Shown one piece after another: positions 22,471 through 32,129 of a stretch of DNA of 64,000 nt (its first letter is position 1; every line of letters starts with the position of its first letter). Below the pieces are notes generated by a model. The model was not told the DNA's origin, did not search any database, and saw only the letters and a program-made list of their open reading frames with translations. Made by a program: the position numbers and the translations under genes. The DNA is from Clusia tigrina (lineage: Eukaryota; Arthropoda; Insecta; Diptera; Clusiidae): contig OV050030.1 of the NCBI GenBank assembly GCA_920105625.2, forward strand, positions 186,416,387 through 186,480,386, given 5' to 3'.

Positions 22471-23382
22471 AGTTACGTTCCCACCTATGGTGTCAACGAT
22501 CACTACACCCTCATCACCACCACCATCTAAACCACCTAAAGCCCAACCACATAATCACTAAGAAGTTCAACGATTCCAGAATTGCAACAGCAGCATAAAC
22601 AACCGAGCAACCCAACCACATAATATACTAGCAGGTTCAACAGCTCCAAAAATGCAACGACTGCATAACTGCAAGCAGCAGGCAGCGACGATATCAATGA
22701 CCACATTTAAGCACACACACACAATGTATTTAGAGTATATATTTCATTATTACATAGACATAAGGTAAACAAACTCTGTAAGCACACGCACACAATGTAT
22801 TTAGAGTATATATTTAAACATAAGGTAAACAAACTTTGTAGATACATATACTCAGAACATATACTTATGATAAAATACACATATGTAATATACTTAAACT
22901 TACAATATACCTAGATATAAGCTTACACAGCACATTTAAAGTATAAAAAGACTTGTTATTTAGAATAAACTACACTTGGTACACTACATTGAAACTAAGC
23001 AGACTTTGCTTTATCTTGGAGTAGATCGGCATCCTTTGGACGCCTTACACCTTGAAATTTGTTAGAACTCAGTTCAGCTTGAACAAGTTAACAACCTACT
23101 TGAAAGGAATAAATCGGCATCCTTTGGACGCCTGTATCCTCATAAGTTTGGAAGTTGACTGATTCAGCTTGAATAGTTAGTGACTTTCTTGATTTGAAAT
23201 AGACCGGCATCCTTTGGATGCCCTATATCCTTTCAAGTTGAGGATCTAACATTTTAGTTCAACTTAAATAAATTAGTGACCTTCTTGAATTGAATAGACC
23301 GGCATCTTTTGGACGCCCTATACAATCTCAGGTTGATGATCTAATATTATATTTGTGTGTAGTGCCAGGCTAAGTAAGTAAC
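22471..23382 (+). repeat. 5' LTR of the Errantivirus-like element
   Basis: Begins AGTTACGTTCCC, immediately after the interrupted RT, and ends AAGTAAC before TGGCGCAGTCGG. The AGT...AC(T) ends and the primer site are typical of the 17.6/297/ZAM group. It contains a duplicated acacacaatgtatttagagtatatatt block (about 22717 and 22792) and the four-unit tandem repeat listed below. Confidence 0.75.
23010..23360 (+). repeat. Four tandem 88-95 bp units in the LTR
   Basis: The core ggcatcctttggacgcc occurs at 23028, 23116, 23206 (one mismatch) and 23301 (one mismatch), spaced 88, 90 and 95 bp. Around it, gaat-aga-ccggcat and ttgaat-agttagtgac segments also recur. Confidence 0.9.
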
Positions 23383-23397
23383 TGGCGCAGTCGGTAG
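23383..23397 (+). other. Primer-binding site, tRNA-Ser type
   Basis: TGGCGCAGTCGGTAG directly after the LTR. It is the motif used by 17.6/297-like errantiviruses. Confidence 0.8.
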
Positions 23398-23539
23398 TCC
23401 TGACTAACGGTTTCTACGAGTTGGAACAGAGTCAGCAGTGACGGAATGTCACTAGCGAAACTCTAACACTGAGAGCACGTCAGTGTCAGCCTCCACAAGT
23501 TTAACAAACCGGCGAGTTTTGACTCCTTGTAGTCAGTGG

Positions 23540-23760
23540 ACGAGCAACATAGTTATTAAGCAGAAATACAGCAACATTTCACAGCAACATTAAGCAGCAA
23601 TACAGCAACATTTCACAGCAACATTAAGCAAAAATACATCAACATTAATACAGCAACATAAAACATAAACATCAACACAGCAACATCTCATAGCAACATA
23701 ACGCAGAGACAACACGGCAACATAAAGCAGAGACAGCACGGCAACATTTACCAGAAGTAG
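23540..23760 (+). repeat. cagcaacat-type short tandem repeat in the leader
   Basis: The Errantivirus leader (23398-23890) contains many copies of cagcaacat with taagcag and cagagaca variants, e.g. 23570-23640 and 23700-23750. No coding frame is seen. An A16 run lies near 23840. Confidence 0.8.
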
Positions 23761-23890
23761 CAATAAAAACTCACGATATGAATACTACATTTTGGGCTAC
23801 AATATATTGCATGTAAATCAAGAAGTGAATTATTTATAAAAAAAAAAAAAAAATTATAAATATATTTATATATATATACATATAAAAGTA

Positions 23891-24243
23891 ATGTTACGAA
23901 ACTTCAAACGAAGAGCTTCAAGTCCAATCACTAATAACAATCCAATAACACTTCCAAATATACCAGAAAAAACAGTTTATACCAATAAACGTAGGGCTTC
24001 CGAACGAATACTTAATCAAATACAAGACACAAATACAAATAACATTTCAGAAATGGCTAACCCAACAAAAATATTTAACAGCCTAAGAATCCCAGACGTA
24101 ATTAAAGACTTACACACTTTTGTCGGAAACAACAAATTTCTACCAGACTTTAAAAAAAATGTAGAAGAAATTTTACTTTTTCTCAGAAACACGGACAATA
24201 CTCCTTACGGACAGGTAAGATAATAGGACCAGCAAATGAAGCC
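23891..24243 (+). pseudogene. Errantivirus-like Gag, N-terminal part
   Basis: ATG at 23891 opens a basic N-terminus (MLRNFKRRASSP). Then NPTKIFNSLRIPDVIKDLHTFVGN and FLPDFKKNVEEILLFLR follow; they match the capsid N-terminus of errantiviral Gag. A shift near 24215 changes frame. In the new frame KIIGPANEA runs up to the tandem LTR insertion and continues in the same frame after it at 33519. Confidence 0.75.
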
Positions 24244-25032
24244 TGTAAGAACCAAAATCTTCTGTGGGAAATTTTGGCCCACACTACAAATGACAGAGTC
24301 GCCACGAAACTATATACACACACACATCACGATAAAATACCCGAACCAAAGCAACTGCATTAGAAATTTAACGAAAAAAACTACAAGCATTGTAACCAAT
24401 TAGCGCGGCCGTGGTAGGAGCGCAGATCAGTAGCAGCATATTAGACCAGTTGGAATAATAACTAGGATTACAACAAAAGCAACCTCACGCACAGCCAACG
24501 ATCTTGCCAATCAGCGCTATGCTTGCAAAGAGCGAGGAAAAACACAGCGACGAGGAATACAACAAATACATGCCGGACAAGAGAAGGTGAGTGCACGAAC
24601 TCAGCGGTGGAATTTGCCGAGTGCGCTCGCTCGGAAATCTCACACCAACAACACGAAGAAACGAGAGCGAAGCACAAGACGGACAACGACAGAACCACCA
24701 CCACGCCAACGGCCGGCAAGTACAAAGCACAAGAGGGAAATGCTGGTTGGCAGTTAAATTAAATATTTAACAACAACAACACTATAGGATTCCGGACAGC
24801 GCTGCTGGCAGGCAACAATACTGCAGGCTAACCAGGGACCGTTGGAGTGAGGTGGCTGACCGCCAGAAGTTGAAGGTGGCCCAAGGGCAAAAGACGGCAA
24901 CACCAACAAGCCTGACTGCAACAACAACAAGCCTGCCACAACAACAACAATCGACTACTGGCCAACGGAAGTAAAATCACACAACGGTGGCCTGCGAACA
25001 ACAACATGTGTCAGCCGCTGCGACCTGGGACT

Positions 25033-25039
25033 ATATAAA
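25033..25039 (+). promoter_or_regulatory. Putative LTR TATA box
   Basis: tatataaa in LTR1, repeated at 28976 in LTR2 and 32919 in LTR3. About 30 bp downstream is an initiator-like cagtaagt (about 25063), a plausible start of R. The hairpin array would then begin about 60 nt into the transcript. Confidence 0.5.
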
Positions 25040-25126
25040 CCACGTAGCCCAGGCAGTAAGTCTCTTCGTCGATCACCAGCATCCTGACTAGCAACAGCTC
25101 TACAAAGTACAATACGAACATAGAAA

Positions 25127-25380
25127 GCTTAGCAAGAACCTCTGGTTTTTAATCGTTTTCTTGCTAAGCCATACACAGACAGAGACTATAGGGATTCAGT
25201 GAGAGCCTCTGGTTTTTAATCGTTCTCCCACTGAATCACTGAGACACATACGCAACCGAGACTCAGAAAGCTTAGCAAGAACCTCTGGTTTTTAATCGTT
25301 TTCTTGCTAAGCCATACACAGACAGAGACTACCGGGATTCAGTGAGAGCCTCTGGTTTTTAATCGTTCTCCCACTGAATC
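25127..25380 (+). promoter_or_regulatory. Four-hairpin array with invariant 19-nt loop, LTR1
   Basis: Hairpin 1: arms 25127-25138 (gcttagcaagaa) and 25158-25169. Hairpin 2: arms 25193-25205 (gattcagtgagag) and 25225-25237, with 12 of 13 pairs. Hairpins 3 and 4 (25270-25312 and 25336-25380) repeat them with a 143-bp period. All four loops are the same 19 nt, cctctggtttttaatcgtt, although the two stem types are unrelated in sequence. Each loop can form a small inner ACC-TCT-GGT hairpin when the flanking A is included. The position between the TATA box and AATAAA puts the array in the R/5' leader and probably also in the 3' end of the transcript. Function is unknown; packaging, dimerisation, translation or RNA stability are possible. 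Confidence 0.85.
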
Positions 25381-25633
25381 ACTGAGACACATACGCAACC
25401 GAGACCTAGGGACTTAGATACATGGAAACAAGTACACAGTTAATAAGTTATTTATACAAACATAGAGATAAGAAAGTAGAATTGTTCTGAGCAAGGGCTA
25501 ACAAGAGTCCATAATCAATACACTAAATAAATACGTTGAATTGAATTTAACACACCGGATTTTTTATATTTTTCTGTACACGACCCCTGGAGCCGCTGAG
25601 TTTTACCCCAGCTATAGAAAAGAGTCGTTACAG

Positions 25634-25651
25634 TGGCGCCCGAGCAGGGAC
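25634..25651 (+). other. Primer-binding site, tRNA-Lys type
   Basis: TGGCGCCCGAGCAGGGAC, one base after LTR1; the same site is at 29577. It is one base away from the well-known tRNA-Lys3 site. Only the site after LTR1 and the one after LTR2 have an internal region. Confidence 0.8.
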
Positions 25652-25851
25652 TTGAGTTAAAGAAAACTAAATCAGCGCGTCAGACTTTGAAAAAGAAAAA
25701 GACTAAATCGCAAGGAAGCTCAGCTCGTGAGAGAATTTACCAGGGCAAAGAGAAAGCTACGTCTACGCAGTCACGCATAATACAGCCGAATAAGCGCCAG
25801 CTTATAATACACACACAGATTGTCTTCATCGTCACCTAAGACTTTCACAGG

Positions 25852-28173
25852 ATGGTGAAAACAAGCTGGGTGTACTTGCTACGCAAGGATGAGCTGGTGA
25901 TCTTTGCTGATGAATTCTGTGTAGAGGCTACAGGTACCGTGGATGAAGTCCGTAAACGTCTTTCCGACTTCTTCACTGAAACAGAGCTGACTCAGGATCA
26001 GAAATACCAATTGCAGAAGCTACAATCCAAGTACGTTAAGAGCACATCCCCAAGGCCGGCTGTGTCCATAGTTACCCGCGAAACGTTGGAAGTGGACAGG
26101 CCAGAGGCATACACAGGTACAACACTAACGGCAGAGAACTCAGGGGTACGGAGAACACTACATCATCGCTCCGTGTCACCTGCAACAATGAATCAACAGC
26201 ACAACGGGATTGTACAGTACGCCGTTGTGATTGACCAGGTGAGGAAGTGGTCCCTTAACTTTGACGGAGGGCGTGACCCGCTAGCGTTTATAGAGCGAGT
26301 CGAGGAATTGGCAGATGTGTACGAAATAAACAAAGATTTCCTTCCGCGTACTATGCCTGAACTCTTGAGAGAACGAGCACTCATGTGGTTCAGAAACAAC
26401 AATCGAGCGTGGCGGGATTGGCGTACATATAGGAGAGACTTTCTAAAATTCTTCTTGCCAGCACGATACATGGAGAAACTCGAAGACCAGATCCGCCAGC
26501 GTCACCAGAGACCCAGAGAAGGGTTCAAGCAGTTTGTAGTTGAATTGCAGAATCTAATGCGGCACTTGGACTATTCCGAAGAACAGAAACTGGAGCGTAT
26601 TTTCCAGAACAGCCTGCCAGAATACCAGCTATATGTGCGCCGCAGAGATTTCACATCGCTAGCAGAGCTGATAGAAATGGCTGCAGACTTGGAGAGCATA
26701 CGGAGAGAAGGCGAACAACTACCAGCGCCACCCATACAACGGCGAAGAGAGCAAGGTCCACCACGAGAGGTGAGAAACTGTCAGGTGACGGTAGAGAGCA
26801 GAGAGACACCCATAGAACCAAGAACAGCCTGCTGGCGTTGTGGCCAAAATGGTCATATAGCACGCATATGTCGCAACGCACAGATCCTGTTCTGTTGGGA
26901 GTGTGGTCAAAGGGATGTGAGGACTATAGAGTGCTGCAAACTAAGAGCACCAACCGATCGAGAGCTACCGACGACAGAAACACAGCATGCCACAAAGGAG
27001 AGACAGCAGACTTCCCCATTGGAAAACTTATTGCACTGTGACGGACAACGAATCTGCGCCACCGTTTCGATTGGCACAGAAACTGTCACAGCAACACTGG
27101 ACACAGGGGCAACTCACAGTTTTGTGAGCAGAGAGCTAGCACGAAAGCTACGCTCTTCCACCAGCAAATTTGGAAAATCCAATACCAGAGCACGTATGGC
27201 AGACGGAAGTGCTAGGAGAGTCAGTGGGACATTGACGGCAACTGTAAGGCTTGGAGAGCAGACATACGAGCAAGAGCTACTTATCATGCCTGATTCCATT
27301 AATGAGCTACTCCTTGGACTAGACTTCATGGCAAGCCTAGGAATGACAGTGAAGTGTGGTGAACAGGAGATCACATTGGGACCTCAAAACAATTGCGTGC
27401 AACCCCGAGATATTGCAATGTGCACGACAATTCGTGTTGAGAATGCCACACAAATCCATTTAACGACTTCCAAGAGGCACGCCAGCGACAAAAATGCTCA
27501 GATAAAGAGACACAACAGAGAATACACAGAGAACCAACGAATTCGCAAACACACAACACCAAGAACAAAGATGACTCATACGAACGAATTCACCTGCCAC
27601 GGACTATGCCCAGCGAAATCCCACAGCGAATCCCACAAAAGCATATATAGAAGGACCACACATGAATCAGCATATGGGCCTCGGAAAAAGGACGCAGGCG
27701 CAACCAAACGCGAGGAGCTGGCACAGCTAAGTCAAAATACAATCAGAGCAATCAGGGTATCTCCTAATCACTTCGCAAAGTCAGAACCAGTGCGAAACAA
27801 CCAAAACATACCCCGTAGACAACGTGGCAGACCAAGGGACAACCACCGTGCAATCAAGTGCACCAAACACAGCAGAAGCGATGACAAGAGGAATAAACGT
27901 GACTTCAATAGCCACCAACCCAACAGCATTAAACAACAGAGGCAGTCAACAGAGAAACATACGACAAACACAGGCACCTTATTCACATTCCAAAACATAG
28001 AAGAGCTACAAGGACCAAAAGGAGGTGATCTGCCACAGAACTTGGTAGCTGAAGTTTTGCAAATAGCCAAAGGGGCTCAGCAAAAACGGACACGAGGGCG
28101 AATACGATTTTGGCGAGACGCATACAGAGTGACCCTCAACCGTGACGCTATCATCATTTTTCATCGTCGGTAA
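25852..28173 (+). CDS. Gag-protease of the non-autonomous LTR element, copy 1
   Basis: Intact 773-codon ORF from ATG 25852. Residues about 10-45 look SAP-like (LVIFADEF, VDEVRKRLSDFF). Residues about 130-290 form a capsid-like region (WSLNFDGGRDPLAFIERVEEL, FFLPARYMEKLEDQI, FKQFVVELQNL). A CCHC knuckle CWRCGQNGHIARIC is at 327-340, followed by a degenerate second knuckle (CWECGQRDVRTIECC). An aspartic protease has LDTGA at 416-420 and LLLGLDFM downstream. The last 250 residues are very basic and Gln/Asn-rich with no recognised domain, where RT should follow. It probably assembles particles and cleaves itself. Differs from copy 2 at residue 23 (Cys here, Gly there) and near the end (Ile versus Val). 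An intact frame argues for recent activity. Confidence 0.85.
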   Translation: MVKTSWVYLLRKDELVIFADEFCVEATGTVDEVRKRLSDFFTETELTQDQKYQLQKLQSKYVKSTSPRPAVSIVTRETLEVDRPEAYTGTTLTAENSGVRRTLHHRSVSPATMNQQHNGIVQYAVVIDQVRKWSLNFDGGRDPLAFIERVEELADVYEINKDFLPRTMPELLRERALMWFRNNNRAWRDWRTYRRDFLKFFLPARYMEKLEDQIRQRHQRPREGFKQFVVELQNLMRHLDYSEEQKLERIFQNSLPEYQLYVRRRDFTSLAELIEMAADLESIRREGEQLPAPPIQRRREQGPPREVRNCQVTVESRETPIEPRTACWRCGQNGHIARICRNAQILFCWECGQRDVRTIECCKLRAPTDRELPTTETQHATKERQQTSPLENLLHCDGQRICATVSIGTETVTATLDTGATHSFVSRELARKLRSSTSKFGKSNTRARMADGSARRVSGTLTATVRLGEQTYEQELLIMPDSINELLLGLDFMASLGMTVKCGEQEITLGPQNNCVQPRDIAMCTTIRVENATQIHLTTSKRHASDKNAQIKRHNREYTENQRIRKHTTPRTKMTHTNEFTCHGLCPAKSHSESHKSIYRRTTHESAYGPRKKDAGATKREELAQLSQNTIRAIRVSPNHFAKSEPVRNNQNIPRRQRGRPRDNHRAIKCTKHSRSDDKRNKRDFNSHQPNSIKQQRQSTEKHTTNTGTLFTFQNIEELQGPKGGDLPQNLVAEVLQIAKGAQQKRTRGRIRFWRDAYRVTLNRDAIIIFHRR

Positions 28174-28186
28174 AGTGGGGAGGGCG

Positions 28187-29575
28187 TGTAAGAACCAAAA
28201 TCTTCTGTGGGAAATTTTGGCCCACACTACAAATGACAGAGTCGCCACGAAACTATATACACACACACATCACGATAAAATACCCGAACCAAAGCAACTG
28301 CATTAGAAATTTAACGAAAAAAACTACAAGCATTGTAACCAATTAGCGCGGCCGTGGTAGGAGCGCAGATCAGTAGCAGCATATTAGACCAGTTGGAATA
28401 ATAACTAGGATTACAACAAAAGCAACCTCACGCACAGCCAACGATCTTGCCAATCAGCGCTATGCTTGCAAAGAGCGAGGAAAAACACAGCGACGAGGAA
28501 TACAACAAATACATGCCGGACAAGAGAAGGTGAGTGCACGAACTCAGCGGTGGAATTTGCCGAGTGCGCTCGCTCGGAAATCTCACACCAACAACACGAA
28601 GAAACGAGAGCGAAGCACAAGACGGACAACGACAGAACCACCACCACGCCAACGGCCGGCAAGTACAAAGCACAAGAGGGAAATGCTGGTTGGCAGTTAA
28701 ATTAAATATTTAACAACAACAACACTATAGGATTCCGGACAGCGCTGCTGGCAGGCAACAATACTGCAGGCTAACCAGGGACCGTTGGAGTGAGGTGGCT
28801 GACCGCCAGAAGTTGAAGGTGGCCCAAGGGCAAAAGACGGCAACACCAACAAGCCTGACTGCAACAACAACAAGCCTGCCACAACAACAACAATCGACTA
28901 CTGGCCAACGGAAGTAAAATCACACAACGGTGGCCTGCGAACAACAACATGTGTCAGCCGCTGCGACCTGGGACTATATAAACCACGTAGCCCAGGCAGT
29001 AAGTCTCTTCGTCGATCACCAGCATCCTGACTAGCAACAGCTCTACAAAGTACAATACGAACATAGAAAGCTTAGCAAGAACCTCTGGTTTTTAATCGTT
29101 TTCTTGCTAAGCCATACACAGACAGAGACTATAGGGATTCAGTGAGAGCCTCTGGTTTTTAATCGTTCTCCCACTGAATCACTGAGACACATACGCAACC
29201 GAGACTCAGAAAGCTTAGCAAGAACTTCTGGTTTTTAATCGTTTTCTTGCTAAGCCATACACAGACAGAGACTACCGGGATTCAGTGAGAGCCTCTGGTT
29301 TTTAATCGTTCTCCCACTGAATCACTGAGACACATACGCAACCGAGACCTAGGGACTTAGATACATGGAAACAAGTACACAGTGAATAAGTTATTTATAC
29401 AAACATAGAGATAAGAAAGTAGAATTGTTCTGAGCAAGGGCTAACAAGAGTCCATAATCAATACACTAAATAAATACGTTGAATTGAATTTAACACACCG
29501 GATTTTTTATATTTTTCTGTACACGACCCCTGGAGCCGCTGAGTTTTACCCCAGCTATAGAAAAGAGTCGTTACA
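28187..29575 (+). repeat. LTR 2 of the tandem element (central, shared)
   Basis: Identical length to LTR1 and serves as 3' LTR of unit 1 and 5' LTR of unit 2. It carries the t variant at 29226 and g at 29384, both shared with LTR3. Confidence 0.95.
29070..29323 (+). promoter_or_regulatory. Four-hairpin array, LTR2
   Basis: Same layout as in LTR1, offset by 3,943 bp. The third loop has one change (cttctgg for cctctgg at 29226); all stems are unchanged. Confidence 0.85.
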
Positions 29576-29794
29576 GTGGCGCCCGAGCAGGGACTTGAGT
29601 TAAAGAAAACTAAATCAGCGCGTCAGACTTTGAAAAAGAAAAAGACTAAATCGCAAGGAAGCTCAGCTCGTGAGAGAATTTACCAGGGCAAAGAGAAAGC
29701 TACGTCTACGCAGTCACGCATAATACAGCCGAATAAGCGCCAGCTTATAATACACACACAGATTGTCTTCATCGTCACCTAAGACTTTCACAGG

Positions 29795-32116
29795 ATGGTG
29801 AAAACAAGCTGGGTGTACTTGCTACGCAAGGATGAGCTGGTGATCTTTGCTGATGAATTCGGTGTAGAGGCTACAGGTACCGTGGATGAAGTCCGTAAAC
29901 GTCTTTCCGACTTCTTCACTGAAACAGAGCTGACTCAGGATCAGAAATACCAATTGCAGAAGCTACAATCCAAGTACGTTAAGAGCACATCCCCAAGGCC
30001 GGCTGTGTCCATAGTTACCCGCGAAACGTTGGAAGTGGACAGGCCAGAGGCATACACAGGTACAACACTAACGGCAGAGAACTCAGGGGTACGGAGAACA
30101 CTACATCATCGCTCCGTGTCACCTGCAACAATGAATCAACAGCACAACGGGATTGTACAGTACGCCGTTGTGATTGACCAGGTGAGGAAGTGGTCCCTTA
30201 ACTTTGACGGAGGGCGTGACCCGCTAGCGTTTATAGAGCGAGTCGAGGAATTGGCAGATGTGTACGAAATAAACAAAGATTTCCTTCCGCGTACTATGCC
30301 TGAACTCTTGAGAGAACGAGCACTCATGTGGTTCAGAAACAACAATCGAGCGTGGCGGGATTGGCGTACATATAGGAGAGACTTTCTAAAATTCTTCTTG
30401 CCAGCACGATACATGGAGAAACTCGAAGACCAGATCCGCCAGCGTCACCAGAGACCCAGAGAAGGGTTCAAGCAGTTTGTAGTTGAATTGCAGAATCTAA
30501 TGCGGCACTTGGACTATTCCGAAGAACAGAAACTGGAGCGTATTTTCCAGAACAGCCTGCCAGAATACCAGCTATATGTGCGCCGCAGAGATTTCACATC
30601 GCTAGCAGAGCTGATAGAAATGGCTGCAGACTTGGAGAGCATACGGAGAGAAGGCGAACAACTACCAGCGCCACCCATACAACGGCGAAGAGAGCAAGGT
30701 CCACCACGAGAGGTGAGAAACTGTCAGGTGACGGTAGAGAGCAGAGAGACACCCATAGAACCAAGAACAGCCTGCTGGCGTTGTGGCCAAAATGGTCATA
30801 TAGCACGCATATGTCGCAACGCACAGATCCTGTTCTGTTGGGAGTGTGGTCAAAGGGATGTGAGGACTATAGAGTGCTGCAAACTAAGAGCACCAACCGA
30901 TCGAGAGCTACCGACGACAGAAACACAGCATGCCACAAAGGAGAGACAGCAGACTTCCCCATTGGAAAACTTATTGCACTGTGACGGACAACGAATCTGC
31001 GCCACCGTTTCGATTGGCACAGAAACTGTCACAGCAACACTGGACACAGGGGCAACTCACAGTTTTGTGAGCAGAGAGCTAGCACGAAAGCTACGCTCTT
31101 CCACCAGCAAATTTGGAAAATCCAATACCAGAGCACGTATGGCAGACGGAAGTGCTAGGAGAGTCAGTGGGACATTGACGGCAACTGTAAGGCTTGGAGA
31201 GCAGACATACGAGCAAGAGCTACTTATCATGCCTGATTCCATTAATGAGCTACTCCTTGGACTAGACTTCATGGCAAGCCTAGGAATGACAGTGAAGTGT
31301 GGTGAACAGGAGATCACATTGGGACCTCAAAACAATTGCGTGCAACCCCGAGATATTGCAATGTGCACGACAATTCGTGTTGAGAATGCCACACAAATCC
31401 ATTTAACGACTTCCAAGAGGCACGCCAGCGACAAAAATGCTCAGATAAAGAGACACAACAGAGAATACACAGAGAACCAACGAATTCGCAAACACACAAC
31501 ACCAAGAACAAAGATGACTCATACGAACGAATTCACCTGCCACGGACTATGCCCAGCGAAATCCCACAGCGAATCCCACAAAAGCATATATAGAAGGACC
31601 ACACATGAATCAGCATATGGGCCTCGGAAAAAAGACGCAGGCGCAACCAAACGCGAGGAGCTGGCACAGCTAAGTCAAAATACAATCAGAGCAATCAGGG
31701 TATCTCCTAATCACTTCGCAAAGTCAGAACCAGTGCGAAACAACCAAAACATACCCCGTAGACAACGTGGCAGACCAAGGGACAACCACCGTGCAATCAA
31801 GTGCACCAAACACAGCAGAAGCGATGACAAGAGGAATAAACGTGACTTCAATAGCCACCAACCCAACAGCATTAAACAACAGAGGCAGTCAACAGAGAAA
31901 CATACGACAAACACAGGCACCTTATTCACATTCCAAAACATAGAAGAGCTACAAGGACCAAAAGGAGGTGATCTGCCACAGAACTTGGTAGCTGAAGTTT
32001 TGCAAATAGCCAAAGGGGCTCAGCAAAAACGGACACGAGGGCGAATACGATTTTGGCGAGACGCATACAGAGTGACCCTCAACCGTGACGCTGTCATCAT
32101 TTTTCATCGTCGGTAA
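29795..32116 (+). CDS. Gag-protease of the non-autonomous LTR element, copy 2
   Basis: Intact 773-codon ORF, the second unit's copy of the protein described at 25852. Only three internal differences from copy 1 were found: 29861 (Gly codon for Cys at residue 23), 31633 (silent Lys codon) and 32093 (Val for Ile near residue 767). The glycine form fits the SAP-like segment better, so the Cys in copy 1 is probably the derived state. Both copies keep the knuckle and the LDTGA protease site. A strong basic C-terminus ends at FHRR, 13 bp before the 3' LTR, so almost the entire internal region is coding. Confidence 0.85.
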   Translation: MVKTSWVYLLRKDELVIFADEFGVEATGTVDEVRKRLSDFFTETELTQDQKYQLQKLQSKYVKSTSPRPAVSIVTRETLEVDRPEAYTGTTLTAENSGVRRTLHHRSVSPATMNQQHNGIVQYAVVIDQVRKWSLNFDGGRDPLAFIERVEELADVYEINKDFLPRTMPELLRERALMWFRNNNRAWRDWRTYRRDFLKFFLPARYMEKLEDQIRQRHQRPREGFKQFVVELQNLMRHLDYSEEQKLERIFQNSLPEYQLYVRRRDFTSLAELIEMAADLESIRREGEQLPAPPIQRRREQGPPREVRNCQVTVESRETPIEPRTACWRCGQNGHIARICRNAQILFCWECGQRDVRTIECCKLRAPTDRELPTTETQHATKERQQTSPLENLLHCDGQRICATVSIGTETVTATLDTGATHSFVSRELARKLRSSTSKFGKSNTRARMADGSARRVSGTLTATVRLGEQTYEQELLIMPDSINELLLGLDFMASLGMTVKCGEQEITLGPQNNCVQPRDIAMCTTIRVENATQIHLTTSKRHASDKNAQIKRHNREYTENQRIRKHTTPRTKMTHTNEFTCHGLCPAKSHSESHKSIYRRTTHESAYGPRKKDAGATKREELAQLSQNTIRAIRVSPNHFAKSEPVRNNQNIPRRQRGRPRDNHRAIKCTKHSRSDDKRNKRDFNSHQPNSIKQQRQSTEKHTTNTGTLFTFQNIEELQGPKGGDLPQNLVAEVLQIAKGAQQKRTRGRIRFWRDAYRVTLNRDAVIIFHRR

Positions 32117-32129
32117 AGTGGGGAGGGCG

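Larger units (their letters stand above)
24244..25632 (+). repeat. LTR 1 of the tandem element (1,389 bp)
   Basis: TGTAAGAACCAAAATC...GAGTCGTTACA. U3 covers about 24244-25063. The hairpin array is at 25127-25380. AATAAA at about 25526 is the likely polyadenylation signal. LTR1 differs from LTR2 and LTR3 at two positions I found: 25283 (c versus t, in a hairpin loop) and 25441 (t versus g). Confidence 0.95.

Noticed and set aside
24468..24730. Hydrophobic minus-strand frames in U3, repeated in all three LTRs
   Set aside because: Antisense shadows of LTR sequence; no start context or homology, identical only because the LTRs are identical.
25127..25380. CRISPR-like look of a repeated 19-nt sequence between variable flanks
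   Set aside because: Eukaryotic LTR context, flanks form inverted-repeat stems, only two flank types, no cas genes.
25633..25839. 68-codon frame beginning at the primer-binding site (and its copy at 29576)
   Set aside because: It starts at a GTG overlapping the primer site, is just lysine-rich leader, and lies upstream of the real ATG at 25852.
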